A program made the position numbers and the translations under genes. The notes beneath the pieces were generated by a model, which searched no databases, had not been told where the DNA came from, and worked only from the letters and a program-made list of their open reading frames with translations. A DNA stretch of 64,000 nucleotides from a bacterium (GTDB taxonomy: Bacteria > Sysuimicrobiota > Sysuimicrobiia > Sysuimicrobiales > Segetimicrobiaceae), in assembly GCA_035307765.1 (NCBI GenBank), contig DATGHU010000040.1, positions 34,983 to 98,982 of the forward strand, read 5' to 3'. Positions 42,503 to 50,966 of this stretch are shown one piece after another (within the stretch, counting starts at the first letter, position 1; every line of letters starts with the position of its first letter).

Positions 42503-43723
42503 CTAGCGAGCCCACTCGTCGTGCGCCCGCGTGATCGCCCCTGCGAATTGGATCGCATCCGGCGGGAACACTTCAACGAACGCGCCCTTTTCATTGGGGC
42601 CGGATCCGCCCTCGGGGTGTATGCCGGCCTCGAGCAGGCTCAGGAATGAGGCGTCGGTACAGCGAGTCGCATTCCCAAACTCCCCGCCGCAGGCGGCGCC
42701 TTTCCCCTCGCCACCCAGGTAGAAGTTCGTCTGCCACGCAACCGGTACCATGAACCGTTTTGCCAGTTCCATCACCAACGGCCGAACAGGTTTACCGGCT
42801 ATCAGCCAGTCCATCTGAAGTAGAAAATGGCCACGGGATACGCTTTCCGCCGCGCCGACAATATCGGCGTTTATTTTGCGAATGGCAGTCTTTGCCCGAC
42901 CTCCACTCTGGGCCCCCCCATTTTCCCCGATCGGCGGAAACGAGCCCTCGGGTATGATGGGGAGCGCCAACCAAGTGTCTGGGAAGGCTCGCGTCCACGC
43001 CGTCGCAACGCCTCGCACGGCTTGAACAACGAGCGCAGGCCGGTACCCAACGCTCCTCCAAGTGGCGATTGCGTCCGAGACGCCCGGGTTTCCGGTCTCT
43101 CGAGGCGTTTCGGCAGGCAGACGGGCCTCATCGGTGTCCGTGTTGACTCCCGTGAGCTTTGCGACAGAGACGTACTTCAGAACATCGATCGAACGCAGGT
43201 GCTGCGCGACATGATCAAGCATATCGGCAAAAGCGGCCTGATACGTGGGGTCCCAGGGCGGCGCAAGGGTCACGTTGATGAGGTGTCCCTGGCCCTGATG
43301 ATGCGAAAAAACAAAGTTGAGCTTCTTGGCACTTTGGTCCTTGGACGACGCCTGGTAGATCCAACCCGGCGCGTTCCCCCCTGCGAGGATACCGAGTTCG
43401 ATCGACAGACCATGCGAGCGCACGAGCTTGATCCTGCGGTCAAACTCTGAAAAATCATACACACCCCTGGAAGGTTCGATCTCCGCCCACGTCATGACGA
43501 CGGCGCCGCCATTGAACCCGTTGACGGTAAGCGCCTTCTCCCATGTGCCGTTCTGGACGAAGGCCGGGTACGAGTAGACATAGAGACCCTGGGGCGGCGA
43601 CCCCATGGCGGCGCTGTGGGCTGGGATCGCGCCAGCATATGAAAGAAGCACCGTCAGGCATAGCGCCGCAATTCGAATGAGCGAGTTCGACGCTCCGTTG
43701 AACATGTGCCGGTCTCTTTTCAT
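42503..43723 (-). CDS. Secreted glycosidase-like TIM-barrel protein
   Basis: A 406-residue protein with a clear signal peptide (hydrophobic IAALCLTVLLSYAGAIPAHSA near residue 17-38). The mature part resembles family-42-type beta-galactosidase TIM barrels: GFNGGAVVMTWAEIEPSRGVYDFSEFDR, in which the Glu-Pro-x-x-Gly-x-Tyr-Asp pattern marks the second barrel strand, and later SVAKLTGVNTDTDEA and MELAKRFMVPVAWQTNFYL. I cannot identify both catalytic Glu residues with certainty, so activity is unproven. Base composition is clearly lower in GC than flanking genes, and the 5' region lacks a good ribosome binding site, both signs of transfer. It lies alone between livF debris and tRNA-Pro. Confidence 0.75.
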   Translation of the reverse strand: MKRDRHMFNGASNSLIRIAALCLTVLLSYAGAIPAHSAAMGSPPQGLYVYSYPAFVQNGTWEKALTVNGFNGGAVVMTWAEIEPSRGVYDFSEFDRRIKLVRSHGLSIELGILAGGNAPGWIYQASSKDQSAKKLNFVFSHHQGQGHLINVTLAPPWDPTYQAAFADMLDHVAQHLRSIDVLKYVSVAKLTGVNTDTDEARLPAETPRETGNPGVSDAIATWRSVGYRPALVVQAVRGVATAWTRAFPDTWLALPIIPEGSFPPIGENGGAQSGGRAKTAIRKINADIVGAAESVSRGHFLLQMDWLIAGKPVRPLVMELAKRFMVPVAWQTNFYLGGEGKGAACGGEFGNATRCTDASFLSLLEAGIHPEGGSGPNEKGAFVEVFPPDAIQFAGAITRAHDEWAR

Positions 43724-44374
43724 GTGCTCATCTTAGCGGACTTCGCCAAGAATATATGGAACCGAAAATTCTCTATCGGTTTCTGAACTGACATTTCCGT
43801 TTTGATGCCCTCACTCCTTCCCTTCGCAGAGCCCAGCCCCATCCGCGTCATCCGGACCCCCTGGGCGCCCCAGAACGCCCGTTTGGGCCCCGTTGGGACC
43901 CTCGACGCTCCGTATAGCCACGCTGGCAGGCGATTTCTCGGACATCGATCCCACCTCCGGCATTGGATACACTGTCGCCTCTGCGGCGACTGACGGGATT
44001 GTCGTGCCAGCGAGGTTCTCGGGCGGAGTTCTGTGCAAGTCCTCGGGCGAATCGTGCGGAAACCTTATCCTGTTTGGTTTGGTCGGGGCGCCCGGACTTG
44101 AACCGGGGACCTTCTGCTCCCAAAGCAGACGCGCTACCAAGCTGCGCCACGCCCCGATTTCTACGCCTTTCCGCGTCGTGACCGATTACACGATTCCTGG
44201 CGCGCTGAGTCGCCCTCTATTATACCGGGTATTAGGGTTCTCCACGACCCCGAGTCCACCTTGCCAAGCCCAGCAGACACCAGCTTTCCAGCCCCATCTC
44301 CATTGAGCCAGGAGTTCGGGAATGGGACGGTGAAGGGAACGACGCGTATCCCTGGCGTGAACGGAGTGCCACAC
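43724..44374. other. Region around tRNA-Pro, no protein gene
   Basis: Apart from tRNA-Pro at 44081-44157 I see no convincing protein gene. Reading frames through the tRNA are artefacts of it. The part nearest 43740-43800 is AT-rich, including AATATATGGAACCGAAAATT, the probable promoter of the leftward secreted protein. Confidence 0.4.
44081..44157 (-). tRNA. tRNA-Pro (anticodon UGG)
   Basis: Minus-strand cloverleaf: acceptor CGGGGCG pairs with CGCCCCG, D-stem GCGC/GCGC, anticodon stem TCTGC/GCAGA with loop TTTGGGA (anticodon TGG), T-arm CCCGG-TTCAAGT-CCGGG, discriminator A and encoded CCA (44081-44083). UGG reads CCN proline codons. It sits at the edge of the lower-GC island that starts near livF. 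Confidence 0.96.
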
Positions 44375-46033
44375 GTGTCCACCCCCCCACCGACCCCCGC
44401 TCGGCTGCTCGCGCAGCTGACCGAAGAATATCTCACCGCCTTATTCGAAGCCCAGCCGACGACGGCCGCAGCGCTGGGGCTCCACGAATACGACGGCCGG
44501 ATCCAGGACTTCCGAGAGCCGACCCAAGCCCGGCGGATTTCCGCCCTGCGGAGCTTCCGCGACCGCGTGTCCGGACTGAACCCGCTGGCGCTGGATTCCG
44601 ACGATGTACACGACCGTGCGCTTGTCGCGCTGGCGGTCGACGAGGAAATGTTTGAGCTGGAGGCCCTCCGCGAGTTCGAGCGCAATCCCATTGCTTTCTC
44701 CGGCCCCCTCGATCTCAGCGGCTACATCAAGCGCGACTACGCGCCGCTGGCCAAACGCGTTGGCTCGCTTTGCGAGCACCTCAGACAAATCCCAGATTAC
44801 CTCGCGGTCGCCAAAGAAACACTTCGGGAGCCCATCCCCCTCCCTTTCCTCGAAACTGCCCTTGAAGTATACGCCGGCATCATCCAATTCCAGGAGCGAG
44901 AGTTGGTGCAGGCGGTCCGCCCCATCGGGGGTGGATCGCTGTGGGAAAAGTTCAAGCGCGCCAACGCGGACGCGCTCGCCGCCTTCCGCCGGTTCATGGA
45001 GTACCTGGAGCACGAGGGACGCGCGAACGCGGTGGACACCTTCGCCATCGGCGAAGCGCACATCCGGACGATGCTTCGGGTGGGGGAAATGGTGGACCTC
45101 CCCGTCGAGCGCCTCCTTGAGATCGGACGCGAAGATCTCAGGCACAACCAGGCTCTGCTGCGCGAGGCGGCCGCGCAGATCGACCCAGCAGCCGCGGTCC
45201 GCGCCGTGATGATCCGGCAGGCCGAGGACCACCCTTCGGCCGACCGCCTCATCCCCGAGGCGGAGCACGTCCTGGATGAGCTCCGGCGATTTGTGGAGAC
45301 CCACGCCCTGATCTCCATGCCCCCCGCGGGGCGGTGCCGCGTCGAAGAAACCCCTCCCTTCGCTCGCTGGGCGTTTGCGATGATGGATACGTCAGGGCCC
45401 TTCGAAAGCACGGGTGAATCCTTCTACTATCTCACCCCGCCCGAACCGGGGTGGACCTCCGCGCAGAAGGAAGAGTGGTTGCGAAAGTTCGATTATGCGA
45501 CCCTGCGGGACGTGGGCATCCACGAAGTCTATCCAGGGCATTACGTGCACTTCCTCAAGATGAAAGAGGTGCCGCGGCCTCTGCGGCGGGTGCTCACCAG
45601 CTATTCATTCGTCGAAGGGTGGGCGCACTACTGTGAGGAGATGATGCTCGAGGCGGGGTATGGGGCACGAAATCCCCGCCTTCGCATCGCCCAACTCTCG
45701 GAAGCGCTTCTCCGGAATGTCAGATTCCTTGCCGCCCTGGAGATGCACACGCGGGGCATGTCGACGAACGCCGCAGCATGGATGTTCGTCACCGAGGCTT
45801 ATATGGATCCCTTGCCCGCGGAGCGGGAAGCGGTGCGCGGGACGTTCGATCCCGGGTATCTGAATTACACGCTCGGGAAATTGATGATCCGCAAGCTTCG
45901 GGACGACCTGCGCCGTCAGGAAGGCGCCGGGTTTTCTCTCCGGAACTTTCACGACAGACTTCTGGCCTTGGGTGCCCCCCCCATTCCCCTGGCGCGGCGG
46001 CAGCTCCTGGGATCGGACGCCGCCGCCTTGTAG
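44375..46033 (+). CDS. DUF885 family metallopeptidase-like protein
   Basis: A 552-residue protein of the DUF885 family. A zinc site is indicated by HEVYPGHYVH (HExxxxH-type with both His) and, ~30 residues later, EGWAHYCEEMML, whose Glu is the third ligand. Other family phrases: LTEEYLTALFEAQPTTAAALGLHEYDGR, SGYIKRDYAPLAKRV and ESFYYLTPPEPGWT. Bacterial members are poorly characterised, with gluzincin-like peptidase activity inferred. Several in-frame starts exist; the GTG at 44375 has GGAG eight bases upstream, while a TTG at 44261 would add 38 residues that overlap no domain. Cytoplasmic, since no signal peptide is seen. Confidence 0.88.
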   Translation: MSTPPPTPARLLAQLTEEYLTALFEAQPTTAAALGLHEYDGRIQDFREPTQARRISALRSFRDRVSGLNPLALDSDDVHDRALVALAVDEEMFELEALREFERNPIAFSGPLDLSGYIKRDYAPLAKRVGSLCEHLRQIPDYLAVAKETLREPIPLPFLETALEVYAGIIQFQERELVQAVRPIGGGSLWEKFKRANADALAAFRRFMEYLEHEGRANAVDTFAIGEAHIRTMLRVGEMVDLPVERLLEIGREDLRHNQALLREAAAQIDPAAAVRAVMIRQAEDHPSADRLIPEAEHVLDELRRFVETHALISMPPAGRCRVEETPPFARWAFAMMDTSGPFESTGESFYYLTPPEPGWTSAQKEEWLRKFDYATLRDVGIHEVYPGHYVHFLKMKEVPRPLRRVLTSYSFVEGWAHYCEEMMLEAGYGARNPRLRIAQLSEALLRNVRFLAALEMHTRGMSTNAAAWMFVTEAYMDPLPAEREAVRGTFDPGYLNYTLGKLMIRKLRDDLRRQEGAGFSLRNFHDRLLALGAPPIPLARRQLLGSDAAAL

Positions 46034-46040
46034 GTCCGGA

Positions 46041-46733
46041 TCAACTTCGCGGAGTCCCTCCGGCCGGAGGCGTCCCTCCCCCGGCCGCTCTTTCGGCCTT
46101 CATCGCCTCGGCCTTGGCTCTGGCGGCGGCGATCTTCTCGTCGCGGCTCATTTCGGCCTGTCCCGCCGGCTGGGCAGTTGGGGCCGCGGCGGCAGCCGGT
46201 GCGGCGGCAGGCGTTGCGCCGCCGGCGGCTGGTGCGGCCGGTTTGGCCGCGGGCGGTGCCGGGACCTTGGGGGGAATCTTCTGGCCGAGGAACTCCTGAC
46301 GCAGGTACTGGTCGACCGCGGTGTGGATCCGCTCACGCGCCTCCGCCTTGCCCGCCATCGCGTCCGCAACCCAAGCTTTGTCCACGCGGTACGAGACGAG
46401 GCGCTTCCCCTGGGCGAAGTGCACGAGGTAGTGGGCCATCGAGTCCTGCACCACCATGATCCGCACGTTCAGCTTGAGGGGGATCGAGATCTCGCTGACC
46501 AGATGGAACACCCATCGTTCTTTCTCGTCCATCGCCGTTGTCGCCAGCGTCTCCGACACGGTCCGGCCCGCCAGCGGATCCATCGGCCGGAGGCGCGCCC
46601 GCCCCAACTTCTTCCGGATGGCACTCAACGCTTCGTCCTTGACGTCGGCAAACGCGACGGCAACGGAAAACCCCCAGATGACGAGAATGGCGAAGGTGAG
46701 CGACCAATAGGTCAGAAACTTGCTCAGGGTCAT
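46041..46733 (-). CDS. Membrane-anchored protein with Ala/Pro-rich tail
   Basis: A 230-residue protein with one N-terminal hydrophobic helix (YWSLTFAILVIWGFSVAVAFA), a compact domain of about 125 residues (RVDKAWVADAMAGKAEARERIHTAVDQYLRQEFLGQ) and an Ala/Pro-rich region (about 155-200) ending in a charged DEKIAAARAKAEAMKAERAA helix. AAAGGAG precedes the ATG at 46733. It is next to rdgB (64 bp away) on the same strand. I do not recognise the family; the repeat-rich tail may reach through the cell wall or bind a partner. Confidence 0.7.
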   Translation of the reverse strand: MTLSKFLTYWSLTFAILVIWGFSVAVAFADVKDEALSAIRKKLGRARLRPMDPLAGRTVSETLATTAMDEKERWVFHLVSEISIPLKLNVRIMVVQDSMAHYLVHFAQGKRLVSYRVDKAWVADAMAGKAEARERIHTAVDQYLRQEFLGQKIPPKVPAPPAAKPAAPAAGGATPAAAPAAAAAPTAQPAGQAEMSRDEKIAAARAKAEAMKAERAAGGGTPPAGGTPRS

Positions 46734-46797
46734 CTATCTCCTTTCGCTGCGATCACGCGGTCGACACCGGACCTGCCCCTCAACGGCCCAGAGATAC

Positions 46798-47448
46798 TTA
46801 TTTGGCGCCCCGGGCCTGTCGATCCTTCCCCGCCAAGCGGAGGATCTCGATCAGGTACGGCTCCGCCAACCGGAGCGCGCGGCCGCGGTGGCTCAGGCGA
46901 TTCTTGACGTCCGGGGGGACCTCCGCCATCGTCCTAGGGTCCTCCTCCGGCACGAAGATCGGATCGTACCCGAACCCGCCGTTCCCCCGCGGATCGCGGG
47001 CGATGCGCCCCACACAGGTGCCTTCAAAGATCCTGACCGTGCCCGCCGGCAGCGCCACGGCGACCGCGGCCCGGTACCGCGCCGTCCGGTGGGCGTCCGG
47101 GGTCTCCCGCAGCAAGGCGAGGACCCGTGCGTTGCGGTCGGCGTCCGTCGCCTGCTCTCCGAGAAAGCGCGCGGAGTGAATCCCAGGGGCCCCCTCTAGC
47201 GCCTCGATCTCCACCCCGGAGTCATCGGCGAGCGCGACTTCCCCGGTAACCGCCGCCACCGTGAGGGCCTTGGCCCCGGCGTTATCGGCGTAGGTCTTCC
47301 CCTCCTCAGGGATTTCGCCGATCTGCGGGTAGTCAGCGAGCGAGCGCAAGACGATCGGCAGGTGAGCGAACACGGCGGCGATCTCCCGGACCTTGCCGGG
47401 GTTTCGGGTCGCCAGGACCAGGCACGGCCGGCGGTGCGCCCCGCTCAC
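46798..47448 (-). CDS. rdgB: XTP/dITP diphosphatase (RdgB/HAM1)
   Basis: A 216-residue non-canonical purine NTP pyrophosphatase that hydrolyses dITP/XTP to the monophosphate and PPi, keeping bases such as inosine out of DNA. Motifs: [14 protein letters not shown] (Asn-Pro-Gly-Lys, substrate), the catalytic stretch [23 protein letters not shown] with the Asp-Asp metal site, and GGFGYDPIF with the metal-binding Asp. SHRGRALR closes the fold. The GTG start at 47448 overlaps the rph stop by 4 bp (GTGA), so the two are translationally coupled. Confidence 0.96.
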   Translation of the reverse strand: MSGAHRRPCLVLATRNPGKVREIAAVFAHLPIVLRSLADYPQIGEIPEEGKTYADNAGAKALTVAAVTGEVALADDSGVEIEALEGAPGIHSARFLGEQATDADRNARVLALLRETPDAHRTARYRAAVAVALPAGTVRIFEGTCVGRIARDPRGNGGFGYDPIFVPEEDPRTMAEVPPDVKNRLSHRGRALRLAEPYLIEILRLAGKDRQARGAK

Positions 47449-48179
47449 GGAGCGGTCAGGACGTCCGCGAGCACCTCACGCTGCTTGGCGATCAGGGTGA
47501 CGATGCCTCGCTCACCGAGGGCCATCAGGGCGCTCGCCTCCGCTTTGCTGAACGCCGCCCCCTCGCCGGTCCCTTGTATCTCGACGAACTTCCCGGATTC
47601 CGTCATGACGATGTTCATGTCCACCCGGGCGCGAGAGTCTTCAGCAAAGGTGAGGTCGAGAACCGGAGCCCCATCGATGATACCGACGCTGGTCGCGGCG
47701 AGGAACTCCCGCACGGGGAACTTGGAGACGGCGTTGGTGCGCTTGAGCAGCGTCAGGGCATCCATCAGCGCCACGAACGCGCCGGTGATCGACGCCGTGC
47801 GGGTGCCGCCGTCCGCCTGCAGCACATCGCAGTCGATCCAGATCGTCCGCTCACCGAGACGCTCGAGATCGACGACGGCGCGCAACGACCGGCCGATCAA
47901 TCGCTGGATCTCGTGGACCCTGCCGCCCACCTTTCCGGCCGTCGCATCGCGTGGACTCCGCTCGTGGGTCGACCGAGGCAGCATGCCGTATTCGGCGGTG
48001 AGCCAGCCCTGGCCGGCTCCCCGCAGCCAGGGAGGCACGCGCTCCTCGATGCTGGCCGTGCAGACGACGCGGGTGTCGCCCAATTCGATCAACACCGAGC
48101 CCTCCGCAAACTTGCTGAAGCGCCGCCGGAGAACGAGCGGCCGGAGCTCGTCCGGTTGGCGGCCATCACCGCGTGGCAC
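47445..48179 (-). CDS. rph: Ribonuclease PH
   Basis: A 244-residue phosphorolytic 3'-5' exoribonuclease that trims tRNA 3' ends. Typical phrases: [107 protein letters not shown] and the conserved Asp-Asp in [16 protein letters not shown] at 48179 with AAGGGAG upstream is the start. It overlaps rdgB downstream. The rph-rdgB pairing is common in bacteria. Confidence 0.96.
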   Translation of the reverse strand: MPRGDGRQPDELRPLVLRRRFSKFAEGSVLIELGDTRVVCTASIEERVPPWLRGAGQGWLTAEYGMLPRSTHERSPRDATAGKVGGRVHEIQRLIGRSLRAVVDLERLGERTIWIDCDVLQADGGTRTASITGAFVALMDALTLLKRTNAVSKFPVREFLAATSVGIIDGAPVLDLTFAEDSRARVDMNIVMTESGKFVEIQGTGEGAAFSKAEASALMALGERGIVTLIAKQREVLADVLTAP

Positions 48180-48200
48180 AGCGGAGCTCCCTTCTCGACA

Positions 48201-48962
48201 TCAGATTGGGTAGCGGGCGTTCTCTTCTGCGATCAGGGCGCGAGTGTGAAGGATCTTCGCGGCGGCGCGCCGCTGCTCCTCCGGATCGAACTGCGGCGAG
48301 AAATGCGTGAGCACCAGACGTTCCACCCCGGCACGCGACGCGAGTTCGGCGGCCTGCGTCGCGGTCATATGTCCCACCTGGGCGGCGAGGCCGGCGTGGG
48401 AGTCGGGAAAGGTCGCCTCGCAGAGCAGCAGGTTCGCCCCGCGGGCGAGCGCTTCCAGGGCCGCCGTCGGCGAGGAGTCTGCGGAGTAGACGAACGTGCG
48501 ACCGGCGCACTCGATCCGCACGGCCAGGCAGTAAACGGGATGTGCGGTCCGGGCGAAGGTCAGCCGCAGCGGGCCTACGGACTCGACCGAGGTCTCGGTG
48601 ATCGGACGAAAGACGAACGTGCCGCGAAACCGTGCCACCGACTCCGGACCCCGCAGTATCCGCACCAGCAACTCTGCGGCGTCATCGGGAGCGTAGACCG
48701 GCAGCGGCGGGCGCTTCGGGTCCACCCGCTGCCACTCGTAGGCATCGCGGAGTGGATAGATCGACAGAATATGGTCCACGTGCAGGTGACTGAGCACCAG
48801 GGCGTCCAGGTCGTGGGCCTCACAGTGCTGGCGCAGACGAGCCACCGCCCCCGGCCCGCAGTCCAGCATCACGCGAGTTGAACCCTCCTGCACCAGGTAG
48901 CTGGGGCATGCACCGCCGGGGGCCGGGTAGGGAGACCACCGGCCAAGCACGATCAACTGCAT
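48201..48962 (-). CDS. Metallo-beta-lactamase fold hydrolase (RNase Z-like)
   Basis: A 253-residue metallo-beta-lactamase protein. The zinc motif HLHVDH (about 59-64) is preceded by MLDCGPG and followed by the RNase Z-type features SADSSPTAALEAL (Asp ligand), ATFPDSHAGLAAQVGHMTATQAAEL and LTHFSPQF. It may be a tRNA 3' endonuclease (the rph neighbour fits) or another phosphodiesterase. It starts ATG 48962, sharing one base with the stop of the amidase gene, and lies 21 bp upstream of rph, so the block amidase-MBL-rph-rdgB is one operon. Confidence 0.88.
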   Translation of the reverse strand: MQLIVLGRWSPYPAPGGACPSYLVQEGSTRVMLDCGPGAVARLRQHCEAHDLDALVLSHLHVDHILSIYPLRDAYEWQRVDPKRPPLPVYAPDDAAELLVRILRGPESVARFRGTFVFRPITETSVESVGPLRLTFARTAHPVYCLAVRIECAGRTFVYSADSSPTAALEALARGANLLLCEATFPDSHAGLAAQVGHMTATQAAELASRAGVERLVLTHFSPQFDPEEQRRAAAKILHTRALIAEENARYPI

Positions 48963-50815
48963 CAGGGGACGAGGCTTGCGCTGCGGGATGCCAGGAAGCG
49001 AAGAATCGCCCGCGCGATGGCCTCGGCGATCCGCGTCTGAACCGCGGGGCGACGCAGCAACCGTTCCTCCACCGGGTTGCTGATGAACGCGGTCTCGACC
49101 AGCACGGAGGGCATCGGGGTCTTGACAATGACGTAGAAATCCGCGGTGCGAATCCCCCGGTCGGGCTCACCCAACGCTTGCACGACCTCACTCTGGATCA
49201 TCATCGCCAGAGCATGACTATCGGCGGTCCCGTAGTAGGTTTCCGTTCCTTCCTTCAGAGGGCTCTGACTGGCGTTCGCGTGGATGCTGACAAACACGAC
49301 CCCTCCTGCTCGCTGCGCGACATCCGGGCGGTCCTCCAGGGCGACGGTGCTGTCGTCGGTCCGGGTGAGGACCACACGGATCCCTTGCCGCGCCAGCCGC
49401 TGCTGCACCATCCGGCTGATCGCCAGGGTGACGGTCGACTCGCGCAGGCCGGTGGGGCCCACCGCCCCGCTGTCGGCGCCCCCGTGCCCGGGGTCGATGA
49501 TCACGGCCGGCCCTGGGGGTGCGGCCCTCGCGCCGTCGCCGAAGACGAGGTCGATGCGGCGGCCCTCGTCCGTCGTGCTCGCGGAGTAGTCGGACTGCCG
49601 GCGCAGGTTGATCATGATCCGCGCGAGGTTTGGCGCGGTGTGCAGTTGCTCGACGACCACGTTCCGGATGGTGCTGCTCCCCACCTCGAGATCTTGACGC
49701 CGCGGCATGAAGACCGCCCCAGGGAGGTCGATCGCCAGCCGGGACGGGTACACGAACTGTTTGACCTGATATACCGCCGGCTGAGAGGCGATGATCGTCA
49801 AATGACCGGTGCCGCTCTGGATATCGTAGGTCACCGCTTGAAGATGGAACGCGCCTGGAGCGTCCGCAAACGGTGGGAGCGGGGGCGGCGCCAGCGGCTC
49901 CGCCGGCACCGCGGTTGGGTGTTCGACGGGGACGTCGCGGATGGCGACGTCGGGGGACACCGCCGGCGCGCTTCGATCGTCCCGCTCCGGGTGCGTCTCC
50001 GCCTCGACGCCCGCGGGCGCAGGCTGACTGTCGAGCTCGGGTTCGGGGGGCAACGCCCCCTCCGCGGGCGGGGTCCGGGCAGCGGGAATCGCGTCGCCGA
50101 TCGTCACCGTGACGGCTCCGGGAGCGACGGCGATCCGATACGGAACGCGGCGGGTAAGATCGAACACGACCCGCGTGACAAATGGTCGAACCTGAAACTG
50201 GCCGTGGCGCACGCGGACAACGTCCGCATCACCGACCGCGAGCACCGGCTTCTCGATGAGATCCGCAGAGTGACTGATATCCACCGCCAGCCGGTCGGGC
50301 GCATCCAGCAGGTGGGCGTCGGCGCCCACCGGTCCAGATGTGGCGATCACAAAGGTCAGGACGCCGTCGTGCCGGCCCCACGTCACGCCGGTCGTTTGGG
50401 AAAGGGCCTCGACGCGGCCCTCCCCTTCTTTCACGTACGCCCCCATCGCCCGCAGCACCGCCGCGGCGGGCACGACCACGACATCGCCTTTGAGCACTGG
50501 GGCGGTGGGAAGCTCCACCCGCTCCGCGCCCACCAGCGCCTCGGCCTCCCCGATGCTCAGGCGCACCGCCAACCCCGCCGCGGACGTCACCGTGGCGGTA
50601 TGGGCGTCTCGATCCCAGACCATCGTGGCGCCGAACGACGCGGCCAGCGGCGCCAGCGGGGCCATCACCGCGCCGTGCTGAAGTGCGAGTGGAGCGGAAA
50701 ATGCGACCACCCGATCGTTGACCGTGACCTGGGGGAAGCCGTTCTCCGCCGAGCCCGGGTTGGACCAGAGCGCAAGAATCACGGCGATCGTCGCCGCGGC
50801 GGACAACAGCTTCAT
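48962..50815 (-). CDS. N-acetylmuramoyl-L-alanine amidase with copper-amine-oxidase-like and AMIN-type domains
   Basis: A 617-residue secreted cell-wall hydrolase. After a signal peptide (SAAATIAVILALW) comes a copper-amine-oxidase N-like domain (about 25-110: PLALQHGAVMAPLAPLAASFGATMVWD), an AMIN-like beta domain, a Pro-rich linker and a second beta domain (YLQ-type AVTYDIQSGTGHLTI). The catalytic Amidase_3 domain spans about 430-617: IIDPGHGGADSGAVGPTGLRE with the zinc His, LTRTDD, VSIHANASQS with the second zinc His, ETYYG and VETAFISNP with the catalytic Glu. It cleaves the bond between muramic acid and the stem peptide. ATG at 50815 with GGAGG at good spacing. It heads the rph operon. 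Confidence 0.94.
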   Translation of the reverse strand: MKLLSAAATIAVILALWSNPGSAENGFPQVTVNDRVVAFSAPLALQHGAVMAPLAPLAASFGATMVWDRDAHTATVTSAAGLAVRLSIGEAEALVGAERVELPTAPVLKGDVVVVPAAAVLRAMGAYVKEGEGRVEALSQTTGVTWGRHDGVLTFVIATSGPVGADAHLLDAPDRLAVDISHSADLIEKPVLAVGDADVVRVRHGQFQVRPFVTRVVFDLTRRVPYRIAVAPGAVTVTIGDAIPAARTPPAEGALPPEPELDSQPAPAGVEAETHPERDDRSAPAVSPDVAIRDVPVEHPTAVPAEPLAPPPLPPFADAPGAFHLQAVTYDIQSGTGHLTIIASQPAVYQVKQFVYPSRLAIDLPGAVFMPRRQDLEVGSSTIRNVVVEQLHTAPNLARIMINLRRQSDYSASTTDEGRRIDLVFGDGARAAPPGPAVIIDPGHGGADSGAVGPTGLRESTVTLAISRMVQQRLARQGIRVVLTRTDDSTVALEDRPDVAQRAGGVVFVSIHANASQSPLKEGTETYYGTADSHALAMMIQSEVVQALGEPDRGIRTADFYVIVKTPMPSVLVETAFISNPVEERLLRRPAVQTRIAEAIARAILRFLASRSASLVP

Positions 50816-50966
50816 GGAGACCTCCGATGCAGGGGGCACGCGCACCGCAACAGTGGGTGGCTATTCGAACCCAAACCCCGGGCTCCTGCCGACTCCCAAA
50901 CAACCGGCGGTCGGGGGAACGCTCCGACCCCGACCGCCGCTGTGAGGGAGAGCCGGCTTAGCCGGC

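Noticed and set aside
43893-44306. Protein-coding frames across tRNA-Pro
   Set aside because: They are translations of the tRNA and its flanks, with no domain.
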